64,000 nt of DNA from Ciborinia camelliae (lineage: Eukaryota; Ascomycota; Leotiomycetes; Helotiales; Sclerotiniaceae), in assembly GCA_025890175.1 (NCBI GenBank), contig JANPYM010000013.1, forward strand, positions 504,013-568,012. The letters are read 5' to 3'. Position 1 is the stretch's first letter. Each line of letters begins with the position of its first letter. The notes under the pieces were generated by a model that saw nothing but the letters and a program-made list of their open reading frames with translations, had not been told where the DNA came from and did not search any database. A program made the translations under genes and the position numbers. Positions 47,242-59,881 of this stretch are shown one piece after another.

Positions 47242-48385
47242 GCGTAGGAAAGCGGAGGGGATGGGGATGTATGTATGGATGGATATGAGGGGGGGAGGGA
47301 AGCGACGGGAAGGAAAGGAAAAGGAAAATGGGAGCGGGGTTGGAGGGGGGTATCATGATATTCCTTACGAATGGGAGATTGCTAGCGACTGATACTAAGT
47401 ACGAAATTATGATGATGATGATGATGATGTCACGTCCGAAATATTTCAAAGGGGGGGTGTAACGGTGTAACGGCGTTTAGGCGTTAGGTGATTGGAAAAT
47501 GAAAGAAGGGGGGGAGTAGAATGGATGGAATGGATGGAATGGAATGGATGGGCATATGGATGGGCATATGGATATCACCTCACCTTACCTAGGTATACTT
47601 TACTTTACTTTACAGTACCTACATCCAGTACCTACCTACATCCAGTCCAGTCAGTCCATCCAAAAATTGTAAGACTACAAACCAAATAAAAAAAGGAGAA
47701 AGGGAAACCCCCCCTCCCCCCTCACCCTCTTCTAAAAAAGAAAAAACTCACAAATGGATATACAAATTCATACTCATACTTATACTTATACCTATACCCA
47801 TATCATAATCGCCAATCCGAATTAGGTATTCTCATTAGGTATATTGAAATGGATTGAAATTGATTGAAATGGATTAAATATAATAGAATAGAATCCGTGT
47901 AGGTATGCAATGAATGCAATGAATGCATTTGCAATCCTCTCTCTCTCACATAATCAACCGACTAAATGATAAATGATAAATGATAAATGATATCCATATC
48001 CAGTTGGTATCCATATCCATATCATGTAAAAAAATTCATCATCATCATCATCATCATCATGCACGTCCGTGTGTATTTGAATTTCATCCCCATCCCCATC
48101 CCCATCTCATTTATCCAAAACCAAGGCCAAAACCAAGGCCAAAACCAAGGCCAAAACCAAGGCCAAAACCAAAACCAAGACCCAGACCCAGACCCAGACC
48201 AAAATATGATATCCAAACTCCAGACCACCTGGTATAGGTACCTACCTACCTACCTACCTACCTCTAATAGGTATTAAACTTCGCGCATCCATCCCATCCC
48301 ATCCCATCCGAGCAAATTCTTCAACCCATCTCATCTCATCTCATCAATCAAATCCACCCCCTTCCCCTCGCTAGCCCTGTTCCCC
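47242..48385. other. simple-sequence-rich spacer
   Basis: tgatgatgatgatgatga (47409-47428), ggatggaatggat (47521-47550), ttactttac and tacctacatccagtac, atcatcatcat (48035-48060), aaccaaggcca x4-5 (48117-48178), cctacctac (48238-48262). No gene; all frames here are repeat-driven. Confidence 0.65.
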
Positions 48386-48395
48386 NNNNNNNNNN
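48386..48395. other. assembly gap (10 N) flanked by a duplicated 15-mer
   Basis: Ten Ns are bordered on each side by the same sequence, ctagccctgttcccc. This suggests two contig ends that overlap and were joined without merging. The stop of the neighbouring gene abuts the gap. Confidence 0.95.
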
Positions 48396-50277
48396 CTAGC
48401 CCTGTTCCCCACACCCCCCCTCCCCCCCCTTCTCTTCATCATCATCATGAAAGAGCCCTAATGACCCGTCAGCTTCCCCTTCAAACCCCCCCAACAAACT
48501 CTTCCTCTTCTCCTTTTTCTCCTCCACCTTTTCACTCCCCGTTGGCATCGATGTCGGATCCACATTTCCAGCCGGCGAAGTACCATCTGGAGACTTGGGA
48601 TGCCCTGCAACCTTAACCTCATCATGTAGACTTTCTTGTTGCGTGGACACTTTGGACAGGCTGAGATCGGCTGGTCCGTCATGGTTGATGTTTGCATCTA
48701 ATTGGTTTGCGGGGGCAGTTTTGGTTGCATGTGGTCCTGCTGTTCCATTTGCTAGGACTTCGTCGATTGGTCCGGTTAATGGTAATTTTGTTGGGCCATC
48801 TGGGGCTGTGTGGAAAGTTTCTAATTCTGGTCGAATGTTGGAGACTAATTCACCATTTTGAATAAAGAGCTCTTCCTTTGCGACTTTTTGAGTTACAGAA
48901 TCGGTTCCGGTAGTCGTGGTTACGACCGAGGGTGGTGCGGTGGGTCCTTCAAGTAATTCTGATCCAATAGGCAATGTGGTCCCTGGGGTGGCATCTTGGG
49001 CAATTGTTCCCTTATGGTCGTTGTCTCTGATGGTCTTCTTGACAGTACAAACTTCTTCTCTCCTCTCCTCCTGTTCCTTACTTCCGACTGCGATAGCTTG
49101 AATAGACTCATGATCTTTCGTATTTTCCCAGTACATGGGTCCGGCCGGAAATTTCGGAGAGCCAGCTCCATTATTCCAGGTGGTAACCGCTTCCATGGCT
49201 GGATCTAAGGTAGGCAAATCCCCAAACTCGAATTCTAATTCACCACCATACTTCTTGGGGATGTTTCTAGGCTCGATAAAAGATTCTAAAGTTGACTTCA
49301 CATCATTGTGGCTAATGATGAAGATTTTGGATGTGGTTATTGGATCGAACCACTTTTTGATCCAACCCCAAACCGTAGGGAAGAAACTTGGAGCACCAAT
49401 GACCTTACGGCAAGAGTTAGTAGGTTTACAGAGCTTGACCCTAATATATGACTTACAAATATGCGATCAAGAGTCTCTGGGTAATGAGCTGTAGCCAAAG
49501 TACTTGCATCTTGCATATGCGTCCTTAGATTCCAAAATTGTTTCAACCCAACTCCAGAAATATCAACAATGTTATTGCTTTGTGTGATTGGTGTGAGGGG
49601 GTGGTCTCTATCCGTAAGAACTGTACATAATGGCATAACAAATCGTGTGAGGTTTTCGTATAAAGCAAACAACCGTAAAAACTTCCCGTGGATGTGGCCA
49701 TCTTTCTTGGTTTTTGTATGTGTATCAACAGCGGACTTCTCATATGCTGACATTCGTTTGCTAGTTAGATATGCTACTTCGAAAACGTATACAGGGATAC
49801 CACGTCGGTCACGTCGTCCTGTCCATTGTGGGTACTATATCCAAATGATTAGGAGGGGTATGAGAAGGAGTTGCGCATAAGGAACTTTACAAGTCTGCGA
49901 GTCTCTTCGTATTGTTCTAAATCGATAGTCTCATACAATTGATCTAATTCGTTCTCTTTTCTCCATTCCTCTGTCTCCGAAAATTGTTTAAACGCATCAG
50001 GTACAACGAACCGGCGCGCCCGGAGAAATCGTCTAATCAGTCATCAGAATGCGTCCATGGAAGAATATTGAACGGGAACGTACAGAAGTGTAGCATCATC
50101 GTGTGATGCTGGCTCATCACTTCCATGTTCAGGCTTGTACAAACCCTTCTCCGCGCATAAGACCTTGAAGTTGTTCAAAGCGGCTTCTTCCTCTACTGAA
50201 AGATGACCAAGATGACCTTGCGGAAATCCATACTCTATCACAGCTGATTGCACTCTATGAGCAGGTCCTGAAGACAT
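48396..50277 (-). CDS. Sec14-like (CRAL-TRIO) lipid-transfer protein
   Basis: Exons (minus) 50084-50277, 49891-50032, 49457-49834 and 48396-49403 join in frame to 573 residues; introns are 51, 56 and 53 nt. The start is the ATG at 50277. The N-terminal CRAL-TRIO helical part has GHLGHLSVEEEAALNNFK and, after the first splice, LLRFLRARRF. The lipid-binding lobe shows GIPVYVFEVAYLTSKRM, NNIVDISGVGLKQFWNL, ATAHYPETLDRIFVIGAPSF and FFPTVWGWIKKWFDPITTSK, ending with IPKKYGGELEF. Proteins of this family move phosphatidylinositol and related lipids between membranes. The last ~220 residues are acidic, Pro/Thr-rich and probably disordered. The TAG stop is the last triplet before the N gap, but the same 15 bases lie beyond the gap, so the stop is believable. 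Confidence 0.88.
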
Positions 50278-51245
50278 GATTGTAAAGATACTCAATAAAA
50301 AAACTCAGGCACCAAAAACAAACCAAAAAAAGAAGGGAAAGGGAAGTATTAGGTAGTAGAAGTTGTAAGCCGCGAAAGAAATATATTTCGGTGTATGGCT
50401 TTCGGCGATTTGAGCGGGTCCGTCGGACCCCTCGTCATCCCAACTTCTTTCTAAATGTCAATGGTTGGTTGGTTGGTTGGTCATATAATAAAGTAGATAC
50501 CTACCTAGGTAGGTAGGTAATTGAATTTTCTGGCTAATAATTCAATAATCAATTACCACAAACTGGGGCACGTAGCTGTAGGTCGCTGTAGGTCGCTGAC
50601 AATATGGGAAGAGATAGAAAAATTGAGTGAGGATTTCATGAGTTGTGGACTTTCCATATATGTATGATATTACCCTCCCTTCCGTACCTTCCGTACGTTC
50701 CGTACCTAGGTAGTTGGTTGGCTGCTAATTATGTCATCGGCAGATGGTACCTTATGAGCCGAAAATTGAAGTGTTAATCGGGTATAGCCGTTCTTCTAGA
50801 CATGACCATACAGTAATAGCATTCTCATCCATTAGATCCGGACGGAGTAGAGAGACACAGAGAGAGATGTGAGATGAGAAAAAGTGCTTCTCGAAATCAT
50901 GAAAGAAGTGTTTTATTATTTAACATCGGCCCCCCCTTCTTGTATTTATAATATTCTATACTAGCTGACAAATGACGTCGGAAAATCATTGATTATGACA
51001 TTATGACATACATGCCATCCATTCATTATACACGTCCCGTCTAAAGAAACCTCACCATTATAGTAATAATCTGCAGGTAAACATCACGCGGATAACCCCG
51101 CGAAAAGTTTAAAAAAAAAAGACACTGCGCAGCGTAACCTCAAAATCACTACGAGAGCAGAGCCTCACCCCACTTCCAATAATAAGTTGCGCCATTATTC
51201 AGAAGACGTTCTCTTCTTCATAGTACAAATATTTCATTATTATTC
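50278..51245. other. divergent promoter region
   Basis: ttggttggttggttgg (50464-50480), tacctacctaggtaggtagg (50500-50518), and a palindromic acctaggta near 50704. No gene. Confidence 0.5.
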
Positions 51246-52513
51246 ATGATCTCCCGTTTCTCACAATTGGCTAGACATCTTTCTCGTCCCTTGCCAAATT
51301 CCCTTCATAAGTCCGCTGCCGCTTCTGCATTTTCGAATAGAATCATGACATCATCATCTGCGGACGAGCGTAACTCGAGGACGATTCATACGGCGGCATG
51401 TTTGATTATTGGGGATGAAGTACTTGGGGGAAAGGTCGGTGTTCCTTTGTAGTCGATGCTGCTTGGGGGTTTCTGGAGATGATGGCTAATGTGTGGTTCT
51501 GTACAGACTGTCGATGTAGGTCCGAAGGATATATGCGAGAGATAAATTATGTGTTGATGGGAATTGGCAGACAAATTCGGCATATTTGGCAAAGTTCTGC
51601 TTCAAACACGGAATAGTAAGATACCCAAGACAACAAGCAAGCTTAGGGGGGGAGGTTTTGACTGGCGAATAGAACTTGAAGCGCGTCGAGGTTATTGCAG
51701 ATGATGAGGATGAAATCATTGAAGCTGTTAGGCGCATGTCAAGCAACTATGATTTCATAGTAACATCTGGTGGAATCGGTCCAACGTGCGCTTTAAAACC
51801 AGAGATACATACCTCGACTAACGGGAATCAGGCACGATGACATTACATACCAATCCATCGGTAAAGCATTCGGACTTAAATTGAAGCTTCACCAAGAAGC
51901 TTATGAGAAGATGAAAAGACTCTCCAAACCCCATCCATCTCAACCAAACTTCAACTGGGATGAAGATTCCCCCGCAAAGAAAGCCAAACTTCGTATGGTT
52001 GAGTTACCATTAGATGAATCTCGAGATTTGTCAAAACAGGTTATATTCCCATGTGAAGATCTTTGGGTTCCAGTCGCTTGTATCAATGGCAATATACACA
52101 TCTTACCGGGTGTTCCCAGGTTGTTTGAGAGATTGTTGGAGGGGTTGAAGCCATCTTTACTTCCTCGATTGACAGATCCTGAAGGCAAGGGTATCTGTAG
52201 AATAATGATCTCTACTCCGATGTCAGAAAGTGCTGTGGCGCCATATCTTACAGAGCTCGCTGCGAAGGTAGAATCAAAGGGGATCAAGGTGGGAAGTTAT
52301 CCTAGATGGGGAAAGGCACACAATACCGTCACATTAGTTGGAAGGTAGATATAACCCCCGGGTTCCAATGACGATCACTGACAATGAGATAGGGACCAGG
52401 AATATTTAGAGAGTTTAATTGCTGAGGTGGAGAAGAATGTTGATGGACGTCGTGTCTCGGTAGAAGGAGAAGATGATGTCGAAGGCGAACACAAGGAGTG
52501 CGATCTTACTTAA
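51246..52513 (+). CDS. MoCF_biosynth (molybdopterin-binding) domain protein
   Basis: Exons 51246-51434, 51507-51515, 51571-51615, 51673-51785, 51832-52344 and 52393-52513 keep frame and give 329 residues. Exon 2 is only nine bases (Thr-Val-Asp), needed to complete the GDEVLxGxTVDTNSAYLA motif at the domain start. The domain (PF00994, MoaB/MogA/CinA-like; also the first half of some FAD synthases) continues with KRVEVIADDEDEIIEAV and the diagnostic SGGIGPTHDDITYQSIGKAF, then GNIHILPGVPRLFERLL. There is no PAPS-reductase half, so it is not a full FAD synthase. The first ~35 residues (MISRFSQLARHLSRPL...) are basic and amphipathic, fitting a mitochondrial presequence. The fungal stand-alone versions are thought to act in nucleotide or pyridine-nucleotide repair or FAD hydrolysis; this is uncertain. 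Confidence 0.85.
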
Positions 52514-55500
52514 GTTATTCTCTTCCTTTCGAACATCTTCCCTAACCATCTTTAGAACATCTCAATAAGGAGGATTTCCTTGGTTCGATTCAAGCTTTGC
52601 CTTTTTCCCTTTCCCCTCATCTCTTGGGATTTCCATCAAAGATTTATTGGCTCAGGGACCGGTAGTCTGTAGAAGAGCCATCAGAATCCGAGAAACAATC
52701 AATTGATTGCATTAATACCGTTAAGATTCAAGCCCCCCCTAAAGTCCAACTTCAGGCCCGGGGCAAACCCAAATGTAAATCCTGTAGTATAAATCTCAAC
52801 CGTGCGCCATGCATGCTATCTTCATCGATGGAATGAATCACGGATGATTAAAATTCAGGGGAAATCTAATAAAAGGCACGACCGCACAGCACTGTGCTCA
52901 CATGCTAGGTACCAAACGATGCATCAATCAATTTCTCGTAGACCCATCCAATTCCATATTTCAATATCAAATCTCTTGTCGATCCAAATCATAGATACCC
53001 AGTGATTCATTTTGCGCATCTCGTCAATTACCGGTAGGTATTGGGTATTGGTATTGGTATTGGTATTGGTATTGGTATTGTTGGGTTGGATTTTTATTAG
53101 TCGGTTGGTTGGGGGTGGGGGGGGTGCTGGTGCTGGTGGATGTGGATTTTGTTGTATAATTACCTAGGTAGGTAATTTGTATAATTAGGTAGGTAGGTAG
53201 GTAGGTAGGTAGGTAGGTAGGTATTGGTCACTAAGGTTTGTGTGATTAATTTTTGTTTAGGTGCTATATATTCTCTATGTACCTACCTAGCTATAGGCTA
53301 TGTATGATTAGGTATGGTTATTATTGTTATTGTGATGGTGATTGTGATTGTGATTATGACTTTGATTATGATGGTGACTTTGATTAATTCCTCTTTTGAG
53401 TCTTTTGAGTCTCTTCGGAGATTAGGTAGGTAGATACGGTAGATAGGTTAGGTCATGGCTAATTGCCAATTGTTAATTGCTTCTAGAAGAAGAAGAAGAA
53501 GAAGAAGAAGGAGAAAATGGAATTGAGATTCAGATTGAGATTGATTAGGGAATTTTGGATATGGGATTCTGGAAATTTGGAAGGGGGATCTAAATATGTA
53601 TACTAATAAATTCTTAAAGAATATTATAATTTGGGTGAGGAGGGGAAGACTGTAGGTGAGGCGGGATAATCGAGATTATAGGTAGGTACCTGGTACCTAA
53701 GGTTGGAAAAATTCGACGGTCCGGAGCTGGAGGTTATAATTTATTGTAGGTAGGTAGGTACCTAGATAGGTGTTTACCTATTGTTATGGTATCTAAGGTA
53801 GGCATTTCTTGGAGTCTTGGAGTCTTGGGAGAGAAGACAAAAGATACTAGATACCTAGGTACATTTGCTATTGTATAGTAGGTAGATACCTAGGTATAAA
53901 TCATTTCTTGAAAATCTTTTTCTAGGTAGGTACTGAGTCTGTATAATATCTTCCTGTACCTACCTTACCTACCAGAACCTATATAATAGGTACCTATTGG
54001 TGGGGATGGAAGTTTAGGTTTGGGATACATACCTTGATGGATATTCATAATTATACTGAGAGGTATCAATTATTGTATCAAATCCTAATCGTTCATTCAT
54101 TCATAGCTCCCATAAAATAAAATACCTCGGGTTTGGAACAATACCTACAAAACAAACTACAACGCTTCCAATCTTCCATATGGAAACGTAAACCCAATTC
54201 ACATCACTATCCCTTATAGTACAATACCAACTAGCTACCGAGATTCTATTCTACCTACTCTCAGATCTCTTCTAGAAAATCAAAGGAAGGGAAATGGAAG
54301 GGAAGAGAAGGAGAGGAAACGGAAGGGAAGGGAAGGGGAGGGCAAAATTAACTCTTGAAACATGCTAATTTATGTACAGTACCTAATCTAATGGTTACGC
54401 TGTGATGGAGAAAATTGGTCTGTTCTGGTCTGATTGGACTGCTTGCTTGCTTTTGTACCCCTGAATATACCTAGCTAGGTAGGCCGATACTGTACTCCGT
54501 AGTAGGTATTCAATACTTATATGCTTATTTTTGTGTAAGTACCTAGGTAAGTTATTACTATATATTGAACTGTGGCATATGGGCAGTTAGATACAGGTAT
54601 CAGAAGTAAAGCTTGGGTAGGTGTCGATGTTTGTATATACATCCATTTATACAGAGTGTCTATTGATCTGATACGGAAACAGACTGATACCTAGGTACCC
54701 GCGTATGATATAATCTGATTAAGAGCTTAAGCTATCCATGCGATCTGAAAGTGGGTAGGTTGTACCTACCCAGTAGGTACCTACAGTAGTTTACCATCTC
54801 GCGGCACGAGCGCGGTAGGCAAGACAAGACAAATTAAATCCCGTCATCATCCTCCCAATGCTCACATGTTGCGGCGCGATTAGGTGGACAGTTTGTCTTT
54901 TCATTTATATCATGAGGTAGTGTGGTCACTGGTGTGACGATATCATACCTACCTGCTCCTTGTGGGATTTGTTTTTCAGCCACTGATTGGTGTGTATCGA
55001 CTTTCAACTTGCAAGTTTCAACGGTATGGTACGCCAAGCTAGGCACGCCTTTCCCTGACCGGGTCTAGATGGGGTGAGGGGGTTTTACACCGGGGATGAA
55101 TGGGGAATGGTTTGGATTTTGGGATTTGGGATTGGGATTTGGGATTGGGATTGGGAAATTGGGATTTGGAAATTGGGATTGGATGGGAGAGTGGTTTTTG
55201 GATGGATGGATAGATGGATGGATGGGATGGGAGAGTGGTTGGATATATACCGGAGTAGATGATGGGTTAATGTTTATGAAATGTGTGTATAGGGGATTTG
55301 CATGGATGTTGCAGTTTATACTGGATCAAGTTCTCGCTTTTAGAAGTATCGAGACGGGAATCTCAATGAATGAATACCTCTCAATCCATCAATAAAAGTA
55401 TCAATATATTTGTATGCTCCGTACTACTATGTATGTGGATAGCAGTGACGATATCAAATAAGCCATCATAAGTCACAACTACTCGACCTACGTATTTCCA

Positions 55501-56390
55501 ATTCATTTCTTCATTTCTTCATTTCTCTTATTTTCTCCATTCGGATTATTCGGATTATTCCAATCAAATAATATCCAATATTTAATATCAATATCATCAG
55601 CCATATTCAAAAAATATCCACTTTCAAAGTAACCGGTAAGCACTCTCACTCGATGAACTGATGGTCTATAATTTAACTCCATTCGCGATTTCGGTTATGC
55701 AACTACTCTTATTATTGACCCTTTACTACTCTCCCAGGACCCAGGACCCATACTCCCCGGCCCCAATTTATTCCTTTTTATTTACGGAAGACCAGTAACA
55801 AGCTCTGATATTATTGATTGAAATTTGAATCGTTGAAGCCTTTCTCCATTCTTAGCCTCTTCCTTAGCATTTGTGAGGTCTGACCCTGACCGTCTGTTCA
55901 TCGACTGCCCCATTATTATTATACTCTTACGCTCTCCTAGCTTGCCTTGACTTGACTAGACGTGCCCTGGGTAACTAGGTTGAAGGGGAAGGGGAAAGGG
56001 AAGGGTTCAACAGGTAACAGGTTCCCGCGTTAAACTTTCTCTGGAGAATACCTAATCCCGTCTGCATTTGTTTACTACTTGCATTAAGCTTGTAACCCGA
56101 ATATCTTGACCGGAACCTGAAGCTGAACTTAAACTTGAAATGTATGTACTTCATACTTCACACTCCAGACACCTTACATTTCACATTTCACATTTCACAC
56201 TTCACACCATCACAGCTTCGCAGCTTCACTTCAACTTCACTTCCTCTCTTCTAAGCATCCATACCTACCTACTCATAATCTCATAATACCTACCTACCCT
56301 TACCTACTCCGTACTACCGTAGGGACCTAAAAACTTTAATCACCGACCTTACAAATTCCCCCCTTCCCCCCCTACCACTCTTCACTCTAG
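52514..56390. other. large simple-sequence-rich intergenic region
   Basis: It holds gtattg(gtattg)n (53038-53083), (taggtagg)n at 53163-53225 and 53745-53762, tgattgtgat (53335-53375), (aga)n at 53487-53512, ggaaggg tracts (54295-54345), gggattggg (55112-55180), gatggatg (55198-55225), and many TACCTAGGTA palindromes. Frames 52802-53005, 54834-55046 and 55074-55395 lack any domain and are mostly repeat-driven. No gene is supported. Confidence 0.55.
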
Positions 56391-57684
56391 GGTTCCAATT
56401 TCCAAAGCAGAGAGAGACAACATTTGTCGCTGGTATATTTACAATAATCATCTCGTTTTATTATTATTTATTCCATTCATAATTGTAACTTGTACTTCCA
56501 GCCATCTGCTATCCCCCGTGAAGTAGAATCTACAGTATCAAACTACCGTGCCATACTCAATCTTGCACGGCTCAATACAACACCCTCCAGTCTCCATCTC
56601 CATCTCCTTCGTCACTCGAACGTCACCTTGTTCAACCTTCACATCATCCATAATCCATAATCCATATATACCTATCTACTTATTCATAAAAAGGAAACAT
56701 AAACAAAACCAAAAACGAAAAAAGCACGATCCTTCCTCTGTGCACAATCTTGTTTTTCGTTCATTAAGGGAATAAGAAAGGATCAAGGTTTCTTTGTCCG
56801 AGCGATCATCCTCTCCTCATCTAACCTACCCTCATCAACATTCTTTTCGTATACCCATTATCTCATCTTATCGAGAAGAAACACCACTCCAAATCATCAA
56901 CTTCATTCAACTTGCTGAAACTCAGACTGGTCTGATCGGATCTGAAGAAGCGAAAAGGAGATTTAACCTTAAGTGAATAGAAAGAGAGAAGAGAGACAAG
57001 GGTCGCAGAAGAAAAGAAGAGACAAGAGGAAAGGGAAGAGAAATCACTCCATCCATCCATCCATCCATTCATTCACTTCAATTCAATTCGATTCGATTCA
57101 ATCAATTCAATCCAATTCACCCAAAGAATTTATTCGCCTGTCCGGTACTTTTTTATCTGTTACCTTACCAATTCAATAACGGACCTGTACAAATTTCCAA
57201 TTATCTTCCGTTCCGTCATCGGTTTAATTCTTTCATCAATTTCTCCCATATTCAACAAACCTTCAACCTTCCAACCTTCCAACCTTTCACCTATCTGCTT
57301 GCCAGATCGCGCAAAAGAACAATACAATAAACCAACTTCGATAATCGATACGATAACTTGACCACCACGTCTTTTGTTTCTCCTTCATACAAAATCCAAA
57401 ATCTAGGATTCATCCTTCTATCTATCTCCTTTACCGTTTCGTTTCACTGTACCGTCAACCGATTCAATAGCTATCGAACCATCAATTTCTCGATTTCTAT
57501 CAAACACTTCCTATCAACACGACCTTCAAAACAACCTTTTTTACAGGGACGACACCTTGTCACACAATCCATATTTCAAATACATAACTTTTACTTCATA
57601 TTTCGACATCGATAAGCACTCAAAGCTTTTCTTTAGGGCATTTCAGTTGATGATAACTGCATAAATTCATTTTAATCATTAAAG
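56391..57684 (+). promoter_or_regulatory. long pyrimidine-rich leader/promoter of the ras gene
   Basis: About 1.3 kb upstream of the ras ATG is strongly C/T-rich on the coding strand, with runs such as ccatccatccatccattcattc (57050-57072) and ttcaattcgattcg (57078-57100), and several short upstream ATG frames. Such tracts are typical of fungal core promoters and long 5' leaders of signalling genes. The transcription start cannot be placed from sequence alone. Confidence 0.45.
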
Positions 57685-58590
57685 ATGGCTTCAAAGGTAA
57701 GTAACGATCTTATATTTCATTCCTATCTTCTGGCAAATAGCTTGATGGTTACGGTATCAATTGACTGACTTGAGCTTCTTTGTGATAGTTTTTAAGAGAA
57801 TATAAGCTGGTGGTAGTAGGTGGTGGTGGTGTCGGAAAATCTTGTTTGACAATTCAATTGATTCAAAGTCATTTCGTCGATGAATATGATCCTACAATTG
57901 AAGGTAAGATATCCATTTTCCATCTCCCATATTCTCTAATCTCATTATCGCGTGGCTTGGCTAACATATTCTTTCTCCTATCATCAGATTCCTATCGTAA
58001 GCAGTGCGTTATCGATGAAGAAGTCGCGCTACTGGATGTCCTCGATACCGCTGGTCAAGAAGAATACTCTGCGATGAGAGAACAATATATGCGTACGGGA
58101 GAGGGTTTCTTATTGGTATACAGCATTACCAGCAGACAAAGTTTCGAGGAAATCATGACGTTTCAACAACAAATCTTGAGGGTTAAGGATAAGGACTATT
58201 TCCCCATTATTGTCGTTGGTAACAAGTGTGATTTGGAGGGTGAGAGACAAGTTTCAAAACAAGGTATGTCCAATCATGGAAGAATTATTTCATGAAATCC
58301 GATGTCGCAGGTCACCGCATAAAGAATAAAGAATTTGAACTAATTGTTATGGAATAGAGGGTCAACAATTGGCAGATAACTTTGGATGCAAATTCATCGA
58401 GACCTCGGCGAAGTCAAGAATCAATGTCGATAATGCTTTCTACGATATCGTCCGCGAAATCAGACGTTACAACAAGGAAATGGCAGGTTACACAGCTGGT
58501 GGTGCTGGTGCGAATAATGGTGGACCACAAGGAAAGATGGAAGTTAGTGAGGGTGAGAAGGAAGGTGGATGTTGTTGTCTTATCATGTAA
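57685..58590 (+). CDS. ras1: Ras-type small GTPase
   Basis: Exons 57685-57696, 57789-57903, 57988-58263 and 58358-58590 give 211 residues; the first exon encodes only Met-Ala-Ser-Lys. All G motifs are present: P-loop GGGGVGKS (15-22), YDPTIED across the second splice, [29 protein letters not shown] and [10 protein letters not shown]. The C-terminus, GGCCCLIM, has a CaaX box (CLIM) for farnesylation and two cysteines before it that can be palmitoylated, which places the protein at the plasma membrane. It is Ras proper, not Rap or Rheb, by the switch regions and tail. In ascomycetes Ras1 feeds cAMP-PKA and MAPK pathways controlling polarity and development. Introns are 92, 84 and 94 nt. Confidence 0.95.
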
Positions 58591-59881
58591 GGGTTGACGT
58601 GATAGAGATGTGGATGAAGGGAGATAGATGTTGGGGGATTTATGGGTGGACTATTGGCGTATATTCTGGTACCTGGAGACGATGAATGTTGCGACATTTG
58701 GGAAAGAAAGATACCAAACCAATTTTATAGCGGATGGATGGACGTACGATAGTGGATCTTTGAGGATACGATGGATATTGGCATGGGATAGCATGGATGG
58801 CATTTGACAGATAAAAGATGATGGTAATTTTTTTGGGCTCTTCGGCCTGCTGTACACACACTGGCAATGGAGCAAAATCTTCGTTTGTATACGAAGGAAA
58901 ATGGAAGGTGGGTAGAGGAAGGGAAGGGAAGGGAAGGGAGGGACTCGAGGGGGCTCACCAATACTTCCTTCGGCTTGTTCCTTCCTTCCCATTACATATT
59001 CTGAAGGATACATGGTTGTTTATTTGTGTGGAGGGTGGCTGGATGCATGCATGCATAGATGGATGGGATGGGATGGGAAAAGAGAGGAAAGGGGAGGGAG
59101 AAGGGAGTGGAGGGAATGGAGGGTGTGGAGGGCGGGAGATATTCTAAGTTCGGCCTCTTTTTTTTTTCTAATGATACTCCTTTTTAAATGTTATCGGACG
59201 TCTTCTTTTCTTTTCTTTTCTTTTCTTCGTGGGTCGATAAACATTGTGTGTGTGTGTGTGCGTAGGTTTGTATGTATTATTAGTGGGTATGTGTGTGTAT
59301 ATTGGAAGTCAAGGTGAGAAATAAAATGAAGTGTGAGAAATGAAGTGAAGTGTGAATGAAGAATGAGAAGTGAGAAGTGGTGGTGTGTGAATAGGGGGGA
59401 TGGATAGAGATATAGGGATAGGGATAGGGCTTTGGTGTTGGTGTTGGTGTTGGTGTTGATAGGGATGGGAATGAGATTGGGGTTGGAAGGGAGATGAGGT
59501 TCATCAGGATGAGGTAGTTGGTTGTATAGGTAGTTCATTCATTCGTGTTGTAGGCTGGTGGATATAGCTGGGTTAGGGGTAAGGTAGGGAAATGATTCAA
59601 GTGAACATCGAAGTTGAACTTCATGGAAGGAGTACGAGTACAAGAGGCGGGTAACTTCCTAGGTTGGATTGTTTGGATCAATTGGATCGGTATCACAGTC
59701 TTGATCCCCACCATTGAATTATTCTTTGGCCTTCGTCTTTCAATGTTTTTTGAACTTGTAATAATTCCCTAAATCATATTACACAAACAATTTGTATACT
59801 AGGTATATATTAAACATTCCAATTATTGCTAATGCTACTCCTTAATAACCTACAACCTTCGACTCACTCGTATATCTTTAG
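58591..59881. other. intergenic, purine-rich and TG microsatellites
   Basis: ggaagggaagg (58918-58937), gatgggatggg (59056-59075), ttttcttttc (59208-59226), (tg)n at 59246-59260, agtgtgagaa, and ggtgttggtgttgg (59434-59456). No gene; frames on both strands are repeat-driven. Both flanking genes end here (convergent). Confidence 0.6.

Noticed and set aside
47980..48277. Pro-Lys-Pro-Arg repeat peptides
   Set aside because: Produced by the aaccaaggcca and catcat repeats in an intergenic spacer.
59191..59538. Thr/Asn and His-rich minus-strand frames
   Set aside because: Driven by tg and ggtgtt microsatellites beyond the ends of two convergent genes.
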